From positions 8,715,194 through 8,779,193 of the forward strand of contig OX459100.1 in assembly GCA_949775045.1 (NCBI GenBank): a stretch of DNA of 64,000 nucleotides, in the 5' to 3' direction. How positions within the stretch are numbered: position 1 is the stretch's first letter; every line of letters begins with the position of its first letter. The stretch comes from Metridium senile. Its lineage: Eukaryota; Cnidaria; Anthozoa; Actiniaria; Metridiidae. This document shows, piece by piece, positions 24,101 to 35,680 of this stretch. The translations under genes were made by a program, and so were the position numbers. Under the pieces are notes generated by a model. It was not told the DNA's origin, made no database searches, and was given only the letters and a program-made list of their open reading frames with translations.

Positions 24101-26322
24101 CAAAAATATATAAAAATACAAAATAAAATGTCTGTCTTTCTGTCTGTCTGACTGGAGGTGAGATTAAATGCTGACAAAATAAATGGAGTAGTTGACTTAT
24201 ATTAATGACGTGTACTTGTAATGTTTTTCTTCAGACACAAAGTGAAAGAGATGAGTTGTATGGCAAGTTTGTTAAAGCCATTCATGAAGTCCAACAAAAG
24301 AGTAACTTTAAAAACCTTTTGCTGGAGAAGAAACTGGTAGCTTTGGCTGATACTTTAGAAAAGAAGGTGTGTCCATCCATCCTTCCTTCTACCTTATATT
24401 TTTCCCCTTTACCTTTTCTTCTTTCTTCCCATTATTCCTCCCATTCCATTTATTCCCATTTTTCCTCCCATTCCATTTATTCCCATTATTCCTCCCATTC
24501 CATTTATTCCCATTTTTCCTCCCATTCCATTATTCCTCGCATTCGATTTCTTCTTTCTTCCCATTATTCCTCCCATTCGATTTCTTCTTTCTTCCCATTA
24601 TTCCTCCCATTCGATTTCTTTTTTCTTCCCATTATTCCTCCCATTCCATTTCTTCTTTTTTCCCATTATTCCTCCCATTCCATTTCTTCTTTCTTCCCAT
24701 TATTCCTCCCATTCCATTTCTTGGTTCCCATCTTTTTAGTTATTTACCAAAACTAATTATTGTCTTTCTCAATGTACCCCACAGGAAGCCCAACTCAATG
24801 AAGTGTTGTCTGCATCTAATCTGGATCCAACAGCTTTGACAGTTGTCACACGAAAACTAGAGGTATAGAAGATAGATCAATGTTTAAGAATATTATCTAT
24901 GGAAATGAATCCTTGTGCATGTGAATGGATGGCCTTACAAATGTGCACTAAGGGGGATTTCATTTATTAGTGTATTGGGGAGAGGGGGGGGGGGGTCGGC
25001 AATATTTGCGGTTGGTACGTTGTTTTGGAAGCTATACAAATTGTATGCAGCTTTAGTAATAAACTGGGCAAATATAGGAGGGTTATGATGTTTTTTACCA
25101 GCCAGGAAGTGGGAGTTGCGTAATATTTGAAAAAGGCATCGCAAACCTCCCCCCCCCCCCCCCCCGCCCCCAACCCAAAATAAACTAATAAATGCAAGCC
25201 CCCTAAGAGTGTATGAAATGATTAGAGTACAAACACTAAAAGTGTGCAATACTTTGTACTATTTACCACTAAATAGTGTTGATTAAACAATAGAGGGCAA
25301 AAGAATTTGCATAATTTAGCAGTATTTAGTGGTATTTATGTTGCACACTTTTAGTGTTTGTACTCTAGTTATATAGACCTATAAATAAATTTAAAACACT
25401 AATTGAATATCTTGTGTTTTTACAGGATGTACTTGATTCCAAGAACAGTGCCATTAAAGATTTACAATATGAACTTGCAAGAGTATGCAAGGTAAGAATA
25501 AGATCATACAGCCCATGCCATCTGAAAAACGAACCTGAATGTGTATTGTTTAATTGCACTATTTTGTACAATCGTACTGCATATCTATATATCACTGCAG
25601 CAAAACAGTGAGAACAAAACTAAATATGTATTGTCTAACTGCACTATTTTGTACAATCTTGTCAACACCACTGGAACAGAACAGTGAGAACAAAACTAAC
25701 TAAGTATTGTCTAACTGCACTATTTTGTACAATCTTCTATAAAAGTGCAAATAGTATATCCGTGAAATATTAGTTAATTTGTTTTTGCGAGAGTGCAAAC
25801 AATAGAGTGAAGTCTTTTAACCCGTGAAATAGATATGAAATGTGAAATAATATATGAAATAATACACCTTAGCAGTCTCTAATTCCATTGTTTTCTTTTG
25901 TGTCTATTTGACTATTACACATTGACTATTTAATTTTGTTTCACGGGTTAAATGTTGTCACTCTATATCCGTGAAATACAAACCAAATAGTACAAATTAA
26001 TGCTACACTAAACAAAAGATGTATTGTCTAATTGCACTAGACTTTTGTACAAACTTGTAAAATAATAGCCAGTTTATGTACAAAGATATGATTATTTTTC
26101 CATAATTCATTCTTATATCAATATCTTTTCACTTCATTTGTGACTTACTTCGATTGATATTCTTTTCTTCAGGCACACAACGATCTCATCCGAACGTACG
26201 AAGCCAAACTGAACTCGTTTGGTGTCCCTACAGAAGAGCTTGGCTTCAAACCACTAGAAAGTAATGTAGGTGGACAACAACTAGGCAAAGGCCCCGCTGG
26301 CCTCGTAGCTGCGCCTACATAA
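18124..26322 (+). CDS. GAS8: Dynein regulatory complex subunit 4 (GAS8), complete, 485 aa
   Basis: Fifteen exons, total 1458 nt: 18124-18126, 18276-18383, 18645-18912, 19352-19431, 20508-20564, 20653-20707, 21056-21144, 22122-22238, 22930-23061, 23388-23423, 23975-24061, 24235-24366, 24785-24862, 25426-25491, 26173-26322. DRC4 is a core coiled-coil subunit of the axonemal nexin-dynein regulatory complex, needed for ciliary motility. The first exon holds only the ATG. A Lys-rich N terminus ([14 protein letters not shown]) leads to [17 protein letters not shown]. Then come [72 protein letters not shown] and [20 protein letters not shown], ending [22 protein letters not shown]. All match animal GAS8 in order, and length agrees with human (478 aa). 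It is almost entirely coiled coil, and no defect is seen. Confidence 0.95.
19488..19546 (+). repeat. Dispersed repeat, left part (copy 4, interrupted)
   Basis: AAGTAAGGTTAAGCCAACAT to ATATTAC. The remainder of the same repeat resumes after the LINE, at 20358-20430. Confidence 0.75.
19547..20357 (-). mobile_element. LINE 3' half with poly(A) tail and target-site duplication
   Basis: The minus frame 19685-20194 encodes [32 protein letters not shown] and [13 protein letters not shown], a reverse-transcriptase thumb/C-terminal region of a non-LTR element. An upstream continuation ([19 protein letters not shown]) reaches about 20340. A T run at 19547-19572 is the poly(A) tail on the minus strand. 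ATATTAC flanks both ends (19540-19546 and 20358-20364) as a 7-bp duplication. It interrupts a dispersed repeat inside DRC4 intron 4. Confidence 0.8.
20358..20430 (+). repeat. Dispersed repeat, right part (copy 4)
   Basis: Resumes at ATATTACCAATCGTTTATAT and continues through ATATCAAACACAGACACAGC to the family end TTTACTCGCTAGTTTCCAT. Confidence 0.75.
21285..21340. promoter_or_regulatory. Two RFX X-box-like motifs in DRC4 intron 7
   Basis: GTTTCCATGGAAAC (21327-21340) is a perfect 14-nt palindrome close to the RFX X-box consensus. GTTTCCATGGACAC lies at 21285-21298. RFX sites are typical of ciliary gene control, but these are intronic and could be chance or part of a repeat. Confidence 0.3.
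21505..21702 (+). mobile_element. LINE 3' tail (CR1/L2-like)
   Basis: The plus frame encodes [22 protein letters not shown], the usual end of CR1/L2 reverse transcriptase. It is followed by an untranslated end with AATAAGCGCTATATAAG and a (TTA)n tail at 21672-21702. Very short, 5'-truncated, in DRC4 intron 7. Confidence 0.65.
22620..22925. repeat. Dispersed non-coding element shared with 36640-36835
   Basis: TTATGGTTTTGCCAAC, TGTTATTAGAA, AAATTAGCAT and GCCAACAGTTGTAAACAC occur in the same order in both places. Here it lies in DRC4 intron 8. Confidence 0.6.
24395..24740. repeat. Pyrimidine-rich minisatellite
   Basis: Units of about 20-35 bp built on CCCATTATTCCTCCCATTC, in DRC4 intron 12. 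The open frame through it from exon 12 is incidental. Confidence 0.9.
24948..25206. repeat. MITE with G-tract and C-tract arms
   Basis: ACTAAGGGGGATTTCATTTA at the left and the complement of CTTAGGGGGCTTGCATTTA at the right. Inside are a G11 run near 24978-24988 and a C run at 25149-25163. In DRC4 intron 13. Confidence 0.65.
25223..25367. repeat. MITE (TAGAGTRC family)
   Basis: The ends TAGAGTACAAACACTAAAAG and CTTTTAGTGTTTGTACTCTA are exact complements. 145 bp, in DRC4 intron 13. The same terminal motif recurs in the elements at 25803 and 27055. Confidence 0.8.
25803..25965. repeat. MITE (TAGAGTRC family)
   Basis: TAGAGTGAAGTCTTTTAACC and its mirrored partner GGGTTAAATGTTGTCACTCTA bound the element. 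It lies among repeated TGTCTAACTGCACTATTTTG units (25540-25735) and related fragments in DRC4 intron 14. Confidence 0.65.
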
Positions 26323-26383
26323 CCTCGCTTTGATGAAGAAATGAACAGAGTGTAATTTTGTACATAGCTTATTTTATTTGGAC

Positions 26384-26389
26384 AATAAA
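26384..26389 (+). terminator. Probable DRC4 polyadenylation signal AATAAA
   Basis: AATAAA lies 62 nt after the DRC4 stop codon, a normal distance. Confidence 0.6.
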
Positions 26390-27054
26390 TTGTAACTAAA
26401 TGTGGACTCACGATATATTTGTAGATGAATAGAGGAGCTAGGTTAAACAACACACTGTGAAATAGTGTTTGTACTTTTATACGGTGTACCATTTGTCAAG
26501 TTTTAATAGCGAATTTCTTTTGCCGAAGTTTTGAGTGTACATGTGGAAAAACCTTGGCAATGTGCAAATTATTTCCAAATTGAAGTTAACATATTAGTAT
26601 TGTTTATTTTGATATTATAGATATGTGCTAAAGAAAGGACCAACCGGAAGTCGTCTCTGCTAAAAAAAATGACCAACCGGAAGTCGTCAGCTCGCGCTCG
26701 AGCGCAAAACTCAAAACTATTCACCCAAAACGTGATCTGTTGATATTTTCTTGTAGATTTTCAACTGTCTTTTTTATAGAATATGGTAAATTACTGTCAA
26801 GCACTATAGTGACTGAGTGATGAAGGGAATTGAGCCAATCAGGATGCTCATAATTTCCTGTTTCTGCGCAAAATTCACAAATTTCCTCGAAACTACACTT
26901 AACTAACTACACAAATTACACTAAATTTCAAATTATTATGAAGATAGCAAGACCTAAAACCTATTCCTTAAATCCATGGACTATATCTAATATAAACTTA
27001 ATTTTAATTGCAAAATATGATTATAGCGTTTTGTATGCAGTCGTCTTTTGTCTA

Positions 27055-27446
27055 TAGAGTGCATTCAGTAAAAGCGTGAAACACTAATTACTAAATTGTG
27101 CAAAATAGAGTACAAACATTAAAAGCGTGAAACATAAATAGTACTAAATAGTGATATTTTATGCTAATTCTTAATTTTTAAAATAAGCACTAATTAGTAC
27201 TACTTGTTTCACGGGTAGAGTGGATTTCATTAACCCGTGAAACAAAGTGTATTAATTAAAGTGTAATAGTCAAATAATAACAAAACAACACAATGAAATT
27301 AGAGTGTATTAAAGAGTAATAGACTAATTCACGGGCATAATGTTTGTACTCTAGTGCTAGTTGAACAATAGAAAACAATAGAATTAGCATAAAATAGTAC
27401 AAAATAGTATTACTAGTGTTTCACGCTTTTACTAAATGCACTCTAA
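27055..27446. repeat. Nested MITE (TAGAGTGC family) with TA target
   Basis: The ends TAGAGTGCATTCAGTAAAAG and CTTTTACTAAATGCACTCTA are complements. A second pair (TAGAGTACAAACATTAAAAG..CTCTA, about 27110-27355) is nested inside. A related copy of the flanking DNA near 33100-33310, inverted, lacks the element and shows the empty site at a TA. Confidence 0.8.
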
Positions 27447-27784
27447 ACAAGTGCCGAGGAGTTTATTGGTCAAGACGTTATTGTTAAAGTGTACTGTTTG
27501 TTCAGCGTATTTCCACTGATCGGCACGAAACAAATTTGCTTGTAAACACCATATAAAACATACGAGAAAGGTATCAGTGGAACAGAGAGCAAGACAAGAC
27601 TATATCCATCAACCACACGGCAGATATACTGTGAATAAAGATATTTTATTTTGTGTCTATTAGACGAATACTAAATACTTAATCAGCTTACAAATACTCA
27701 TACTTAAATGAATACATATATAGAGCGCTTTTGAAATAAATATTATATGCAGTAAATATTTAACCTTAACAAATAACTGTCCAT

Positions 27785-29866
27785 TTAACCAATTGGGGTT
27801 TTACATGGTTTAGCAAAATGACAAAAACGAAACTTCTTACGTCGTTCACTGCATGTTATGCCTTGTTTGGATATAATAAACTGAGCATGAGTGTGTTTTG
27901 CATATTTGCTACCATTTTGAAGTCCGATAAATGATCTATCATTAAAATTAACATAGAAGAAGTAGCCTGGTCGGTATTGAGATTCCAGTGTCTGTTGTCT
28001 TGTGATGAACTTATGTCTCGAAGAAAGGGCGTTTGGCGTTTTCTAAAAAATAAATCATACTCCTGAGTTACTTGATCAGATATCTCCTGTCTGTCGTTAT
28101 TTCTGTGGTCTCTCTGTCTGTCATCCTCGTTCTCAGAGCCCTCTCCCTTCGCTTTTGGGTGGGGCGAGAAATCCAAAGCGAAGGGAGAGGGCCCTGGGAA
28201 CGAGGTTGTCTTTCTGTCTGTCTTTTTGCGATCTCTCTGGGTTTTTTTAGGTTGTGCATTTTTGTCTGTGTACTTTCTGCTGTCTGTCTATGTGTTGGTT
28301 AGTCTGTCGTTCTGTCATATGTCTGCACGTTAGCTGGATCGTCATAAAATATCACCCCTTTTTACTTCCCTCTCCTTCAACCTTAGCCTCCTACGAAGAC
28401 GTTCTTGGTGTCGTCACGCAACGCCCGCTTCGTGTGGAGTAAAGCGTTGCGTGACGACAGGTAGGAGGCTATTTCAACCTCTCTTCCTTGTATTCAATTG
28501 TTTTATGTCCTTTTTGTTCTTACCTCAAACACGAGTGTCGCGTCATCCTTCACGGTCAAGACATATTTGTTATCACCCGTCTTAATTGTCATCAAGGAGG
28601 TTTGACCGACGCTATTATAACTAACCGTTATCATAAAATCTGCAAAGAAAAAATGACTTTTTATAGTTCTCTCTATAACTATTTGAAGTCATTTTAAGAG
28701 GAGCGAGTAGACCGTAGGCAGAGTTACAGCCGTTGGCAAAAGTATCAGTACCACGATTATGACAAAACTGTTTTAGCTTTGCTTAAAAGCCTTGTTGGTG
28801 TGTGGGACCGGTAGGACAATTTTTACATTTATCATATAAAAAGCAACAAAAATAGACATTTTGAGATATAATGTACTAGTATTGTAACCAACTATTTTTT
28901 GTTTAAAAGTTTTCATACAGACCGAATCAAAATATAGAGACCTGCTATTGTTCTTGACAATGGAATTTTCACATGCATGGAAGGTTGGACAGTAGGAACT
29001 AAAAGTTATTCAAATTCGTCACCATATTTGGTGTACATACTTACTAGTCTCACTAGACGGCATACAGCAATGACCAAATCCCAACTTAGGGGCTTTATTT
29101 GGTACATCGACGATCCTAAGTATATCACAGCCGCCAACATGACTATAACGCGTTACATCCCCATGAATGTTAGCGAGGTATGAGAGGGTCGGAGCCGTCC
29201 TAACACAGCCAACAAACAAGCACACGTATATCTGGAAAATCAATTAGATGTTTGAATTAATAAAAGATGATAGAATGGAGGCAATATAGCCATGAAACAA
29301 AATTTAACAGTCTAAGTGTAAATGTTTGCACTCTAGTCAGACAGACACAAAAGAAAAGAATGGAATTAGACACTTATAGAGGTGTATTAGGCTAATGTTT
29401 ATTTCACGTGATTAGATTTTAGAATAGACTATAAACAAATATTCAGTGATTTCTTAACCCGTGAAACAAACACTTTAAAGTGTATTAGTTAAAGGAAGAA
29501 GTTCTGTTAAAGTGTGATAGTCAAAGCGTCTTTTGTATTTTCTCTTCTTTTGAAAATTAACTTGACTACCAACAAACACTAAATGGAAGACTATATAACC
29601 AAATTAAATGACCGGCGAACTGCAATATTGCGCTCGGTGTAAAAACTGTTACTTATCGCGGATACACCGTCAAAGAGGTTGTTAATAGTATTGTAATAAT
29701 CCTTATAAAAGGCAAACGATTAGTATTATATGTCCTTACGGTGTACAAGTTCCAAATGTTACACATAGTTAGCACAGGGAAAAGAGGAGTAAAATGATAG
29801 ATCCCTTGAACCCAAGCATGTTATATGAAAGTACGTCTAACTTACCAAGTAGGTTTGCAATGCCAT
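27785..29866 (-). CDS. Secreted cysteine-containing protein, beta-trefoil cytokine candidate (IL-1/FGF-like), copy A, 193 aa
   Basis: Four exons: 29846-29866, 29045-29231, 28524-28639, 27785-28042 (582 nt, phases 0/1/0). A hydrophobic signal peptide (MALQTYLIYVCLFVGCV) precedes RTAPTLSYLANIHGD. From about residue 70 the pattern of short beta strands fits a beta-trefoil: NFMITVSYNSVGQTSLMTIK, NKYVLTVKDDATLVFE, SSRHKFITRQQ, LESQYRPGYFFYV, RSFIGLQ and HAQFIISK. The LES..Y.PGYFFY and SFIGLQ..AQFII blocks resemble the end of IL-1 family cytokines; FGF is the alternative. A secretory leader is unlike IL-1 and like FGF. The last exon uses acceptor TTTATTTTTTAG, which keeps this frame open to the stop at 27785. 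A second overlapping frame also exists (see findings). TATA-like motif TATAAATA lies about 100 nt upstream of the ATG. The fold assignment is inference; the gene structure is well supported because both arms preserve it. Confidence 0.7.
28384..28470. repeat. Short hairpin element, also in the right arm
   Basis: AGCCTCCTAC..TCGTCACGCAACG and its complement form an 87-nt hairpin in the last intron of copy A; the counterpart is at 37270-37352. The GCGTTGCGTGACGAC motif is one I associate with anthozoan repeats. Confidence 0.65.
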
Positions 29867-29958
29867 GCTTTCTTCCTTGAGTTGATCTTGATGTCGTTTT
29901 CTATTCGGGTTTGTTCAGAATCTGTTAGATGTGTTGTAAAAGTGTGCAGAAAGAGGTA

Positions 29959-29966
29959 TATTTATA
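29959..29966 (-). promoter_or_regulatory. TATA-like box of cytokine-like gene A
   Basis: TATAAATA on the minus strand, about 100 nt upstream of the start codon, preceded by GGCGCCATCAGGTG. The same arrangement occurs in copy B. Confidence 0.5.
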
Positions 29967-32339
29967 CACCTGATGGCGCCCACACAAGTTTTTGTGCCGT
30001 TCCAGTCACCCTTTGATATTTCCGGCAAAATCGGGTGGGTCAAGCAGTAAATAACTATGCACACTTTTGGAAAGTAAAGTAATGAAATTGTTGGAAATTT
30101 TTTCTCATAAGCTCACAACTGACAATTAAAAAATAAGAAGTAGAGAAGAAAATAAACATCCGAACTGAGATCGAAAGAAACAATGCAAATACACTGAAAT
30201 CATCCCGAATCCAGCCACAACCGTATAGCAAAAGAAGAATGAACAAAGACAGAAAAGAACAAGTACAAAAAGAACGAAAGAACGATAAGAACAGGGACGA
30301 AAAGAACCATACGAACACGAAAGACAAAAACAACACGGTCGACAAGAAGGACGAGAAGAAAAGTGGGTGCTGGATGGACAGACCTACTTGGACTACGGAA
30401 GAATGACAACTGGAAAGACGGACGCCAGAATTCCAGTTGAAGCCTTAAAATATTAACTGATTTGAGCAGTTTAACAAAGAAAGATATTACCAGTAGAAGT
30501 ATTACGTTTTCAGCATTTATTTATGTAGAATTTGGGGTACTGGGAATATAAAGACGGAAAACTGAAGTCATTTTTGATATGAGGCATCATTTTGGGTGCC
30601 GGGTTTTATCCCAGGAATTGGAACTATCCGTGGTTTTCCAGCACCCATGCCATAATGAATGGAAGGACCAACGGACTGACGTAAAGGAAATAAAACATAA
30701 AATATGATATATATTAACGATACAAAGTGTTACTATAAATATCTTTAGTCCTTTTTTATGGTTATTTATGAACCAATTCAAACAGTACTAGTGTCCTATG
30801 CGAGCATAGATGCTATCGTTTAGGAAGGATAGGAAGGATCACTCAATTTAACAAAGATCATTTATGCAATACTGAGGAAGTGCGAAAAGACATATCGTTG
30901 AGGAAGGATAGGGATATGAGACAATCATTTTTAGTTACAAATATACAAAAGTATAATCCAAAAAATCATCATGACCTTTGATACAATATTTATATCAAGG
31001 TATTTCTCACTATAAATCGGCTGATTGCGGTATAGGCATTTTTGAAAGTTTTTATGATGCTATAATACACGGTAGTTTCCTTGGGTGCTTGAAGTCGTCA
31101 AAGGAAAATTCAAAAAATTAGTAGGGCAATCATCTTCAAACCCTCATTTAAATCGCTTTAATTATCCTTTTACGCCGAAAAAGGGCTAAAGCTCAAAAGT
31201 TAGTAAAGTTAAGTCAACATTTTTTTTTTACGGTGTCACAACTTTCATTACATTACCTATTGTTTGAATTATCGTTTTAGTTAATTGTACGAGCATACAG
31301 ACAATAGTTATATGCTTCTAAGACATATTATTATTGTTATTGCCATCATGGTTTTATTTCATGGTTTACGTGAGAATCTTTTAAATAAAGTTAGAAACAG
31401 AATACATTTTTAACATTCAGGATATTGTAATTAGTCGACCAGAGAATGAGTTCCCCACGCAACAGTTCTTTGTTTCGTCACACAACACACTCTCTCTCCA
31501 AACGGCGGTCGTTGCTATTTTAACCACAACGGAAATCGAAGGAAGTCATGTTTATACTGGCCTCACTTGTGTGCTCCCTTCTGCGGTGGAAACTACGTGA
31601 CAGTGACCAGCTCGAAATTGTTTGAATACTCGAAATTGTTTTAAGTACGTCTTAGCATGAAATAGCTGACTTAAATAATTTAAATTCTTTGAGAAAAGCA
31701 GAAAGATAGAAACAACCAACTAACTAAATAGATAAGTAAAAAACAACCTGAATAATAAGCAAACAAAGTACGCAAACAAAGGCAAAATAATAATAAAAGG
31801 AAGGAAATGTATATAAACAAGAGAAAAAAGAGGGGTTAAAATATGAAGAACAAAAGCACGCATGCATTAAGAATAGCACGAGAGAATACTTTAAATAAAA
31901 AAAATAATACATATATTGGTATATATTCCTATGTATATATTTCTAGAATAGACAATATACGGTGTTGCAGTGATACCAGTATGCCTTCGTTGTGCGGTGT
32001 TTGCTTTTACAAAGCTGCGATGTCCGTTATATAGCTGTGGTGTTCGTAGTGTCTGGAGAGAGACATTGTGATGCATTGTCGTTGATGTTTTTGTGTCTCA
32101 CGGGAGAATACAAAATAATAGCGTTATCCCTTATTTATTATTATTATTATCCCGGCTAGCAGGGATAACTCGCTTTCATATAAACAGCCCCTAATTCATT
32201 TACAAAGATATTTATGGTTTTGGAGCAAAGTTTCATTAGCAAACAGAAGTCATGCCATAGCCACATTCCCTGCATGCTCCTTTGTGATGGCATTGTTGGC
32301 ATTTATGCTCTCTCGACACCATTCTTCCTTTCCCATTAT

Positions 32340-33320
32340 CCACTTTTCGAAAGAGGAAGTCAATGACAATGATGCCTGTGCATGGAGGAGGCTTTTCTAA
32401 ACAGTTCACTTGTCTGGTGTACACTCTGGGTTACTTCCCTCTTGTTTCCGCTGTCGTTGATCGGATGTTCGGTAGTGGAGTCACAAACCGATCCCAAGTA
32501 CTATTAAATAGTTATTTCCGTGATATTTTAATATTTGTGTGAGGAGGCATGGACTCAAGGAAACTGCATTGTAAACCTTTCAACATCCCATGTCTGTAGT
32601 GAGCCGATTCATTGTGAAAAATATCTTGATATATGTGATGATTTTGTTGAATGATACTTTTGTACATTTGTAAGAAAATGATTGATCCTCCCTATCCTTC
32701 CTCAATGAGATAACATCTCTTTTCGAACTTCTTCAGTGAGGTCACTGTTTGAATATGTTAAAATAACCAAGAAAACCACGGGCGAAATATCGTTGCTTGG
32801 ATGTTCGGTAGTGGAGTCACAAACCGATCCCAAGTACTTATAGTTATTTCCGTGATATCTTGATATTTGTGTGTTTTCATAGTGTGAGACGAAAGGCGTA
32901 TCATCCAATTAACAAATTCTAATCTAGAACGATCATTTCCTTTTCGATTTATCACTCTATAATAGGATTAATATAGCTTTTCAAGAAAGTCACTAGCTAT
33001 TCTTAACACAGTAAAATGCTTATACTTTTTTTTAACTTCGACGAAACCGTAAAAACCTTTCTTGCATGTTTTTATATGGAGTTTTACATTTAATTGTTAA
33101 GTAAATTTGTTCCGTGCCGATTAGTGCCAAATGCGTTAAACAAACAGGAACCCTTGTCATTATCACGTTCTGCTTGACCTAAACGCCTCGGCACTTGCCT
33201 AGACAAAAGACGACGGCATACCAATTGCTATAATCATATTTTGCAATGAAAATTTAGTTATTAGAGTTAGTCCATGGATTTAAGAAATAGGTTTTAGGTC
33301 TTGCTATTCTTATAGCCACA
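32340..33320. other. Centre of the large inverted repeat
   Basis: No gene seen. It contains a direct duplication of GGATGTTCGGTAGTGGAGTC (32462 and 32801), a diverged copy of the arm segment near 34390-34580 (at 32548-32760), and an inverted copy (33100-33310) of the DNA flanking the left arm at 26930-27545. Confidence 0.55.
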
Positions 33321-35580
33321 TAGGTATAGGGTTCGAGAGGGATAAATGCCAATAATACCGTTTCAAGGAAGTACAAATGAGCATGCAGGGAATGTGGCTA
33401 TGGCATGACCACTTTTTGCCGCTTCAAAACCACAAATATCTTTATCTTTATCTTGAATTAGAGGCTGTTTATATAGAAGCTGCTAGCCAGGATATAGCTC
33501 TACGCATCATATAATGTCTCTCTCCAGACACTACGAACACCACAGCTTTACAACGGACATCGCAGCCTTGTAAAAGCAAACACCGCACACCCAAGGCATA
33601 CTGGCATCACTGCATCACTGCAATATTGTCTATTCTAGAAATACATTTTTTTTTAAAGTGCTAATCGCCATCTTGTAAATCAGAAGTAGAGTAAAAAAAA
33701 TATATACATATATTTAAACCAAGAAATATATTATTTTCCTTATTTAAAGTATTCTTTCGTGCTATTTTGCATGCGTGCTTTTCTTCGTAATGTTACCTCT
33801 CTTTTTTCTCTTGTTTGCATTTCCTTTTTCCTTTTTATTATTCAAACAATTTCGAGCTGGGCACTGTCACGTAGTTTCCACCGCAGACTGGGAGCACACA
33901 ATTGAGCCAGTATAAACATGACTTCCTTCGATTTCCGTTGTGGTTAAAATAGCAACGACCGCCGTTTGGGGAGCCGGAGAGTGTTGCGTGACGAAACAAA
34001 CAACTGTTGCGTGGGGAACTCATTCTCCGGTCGACTAATTACAATATCCTGAATGTTAAAAATGTATTCTGTTTCTAACTTTATTTAAAAGATTCTCACG
34101 TAAACCATGAAATAAAACCATGATGGCAATAGCAATAATAATATGTTTTAGGAGCATATAACTATTGTCTATATGCTTTTACAATTAACTAAAATGATAA
34201 TTAAAACGATAGGTAATTTAATGAAATTTGTAACACCGTCAAAAAAATGTTGACTTAACTTTACTAACATTTTGAGCTTTAGCCCTTTGTCGGATTAAAA
34301 TGATAATTAAAACGATTTAAATGAGGGTTTGAAGATAGATGATTGCCCTAATAAATATTTGTTAAATTTTTCCTTCCACGAGGCATGCACCCAAGGAAAC
34401 TACCGTGTATTATAGCATCATAAAAAACTTTCAAAAATGTCTATGCAAATCAGCCGATTTATCGTGAGAAATACCTTGATATAAATATTAAATCAATATG
34501 AATAATACTTTTGTATATTTGTAACTAAAAATGATTGCCTCCTTCCTCAACGATATGTCTTTTCGCACTTCCTCAGTGAGGGCACTGATAACACTTTGTG
34601 TTCATAATTTCTTATCATTTAAATTCTTCTTCCTATATTATTGCATAACTGATCTTAAATTGAGTGATCCTCCCTATCCTTCCTAAATGATAGCATCTAT
34701 GCTCACATGAAGAGCACGGACGAAAGATGTTTATAATAACACTTTGTATCGTTAATATCATACATATTTTATTTTTTGTTTCCTGTACGTGAGACCGTTG
34801 TTCCTTCAATTGAATATGGGTGCTGGAAAACCACGGAAAGTTCCAATTCCCGACACGCAAAATGACCAACGTGTGCCAGAGACAAATCAAAATGATATTC
34901 CTGGTTTAGAGTAGGCTTAAGACTAACTCGACAAAAGCAAAAAATAAACTATAGATGACGAGTTTAAATCATAGTTATTGGAACTCTAGCAGATTCGAAT
35001 ATCATATATGGAATCTTTATTTAAAAACATTACTATTATTAAAACACACGTAATACTTTTACTGGTAATATCTTCATTTCTTAAACTGATCAAATCAGTT
35101 AATATTTTAAGGCTTCAACTGGAATTCCGTCGTCCGTCATTCCAGTTGTCATTCTTCCGTAGTCCAAGTAGGTCTGTCCATCCAGCACCCACTTTTCTTC
35201 TCGTCCTTCTTGTCGACCTTGTTGTTCTTGTCTTTCGTGTTCGTATGGTTCTTTTCGTTCCTGTTCTTATCGTTCTTTCGTTCTTTTTGTTCTTGTTCTT
35301 TTCTGTCTTTTCATTCTTCTTCTGCTACGGCTGTGGCTGGATTCGGGATGATTTGTATTTGCATTGTTTCTTTCGGTCTCAGTTCGGATGTTTATTTTCT
35401 TCTCTACTTCTTATTTTTTAATTGTCAGTTGTGAGCTTATGAGAAAAAATTTCCAAAAATTTCATTACTTTACTTTCCAAAAGTGTGCATAGTTATTTAC
35501 TGCTTGACCCACCCGATTTTGCCGGAAATATCAAAGGGTGACTGGAACGGCACAAAAACTTGTGTGGGCGCCATCAGGTG

Positions 35581-35588
35581 TATAAATA
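35581..35588 (+). promoter_or_regulatory. TATA-like box of cytokine-like gene B
   Basis: TATAAATA, 100 nt upstream of the ATG at 35681. An ETS-like CCGGAAAT lies at 35522-35529. Conserved in copy A. Confidence 0.5.
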
Positions 35589-35680
35589 TATCTCTTTCTG
35601 CACACTCTTTCAACACATCTAACAGATTCTGAACAAACCCGAATAGAAAACGACATCAAGATCAACTCAAGGAAGAAAGC

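Larger units (their letters stand above)
27595..32340. repeat. Left arm of large inverted repeat carrying cytokine-like gene A
   Basis: Starts CAAGACTATATCCATCAACC and pairs with the right arm (33320-38390), whose outer end is the complement. Pairing can be followed through the gene, its promoter, GT-rich arms near 30240 and the blocks at 30430, 30600, 30860, 31440 and 31980. Indels between arms are mostly later insertions. Flanking copies of segments near 32400-33310 show further local rearrangement. Confidence 0.8.

Noticed and set aside
30055..30409. Phe/Leu/Ser-rich membrane-like frames, mirrored at 35008-35434
   Set aside because: Translation of a purine/pyrimidine-skewed stretch (GAAAGAAC-type repeats) upstream of the cytokine-like genes; the frames differ between arms.
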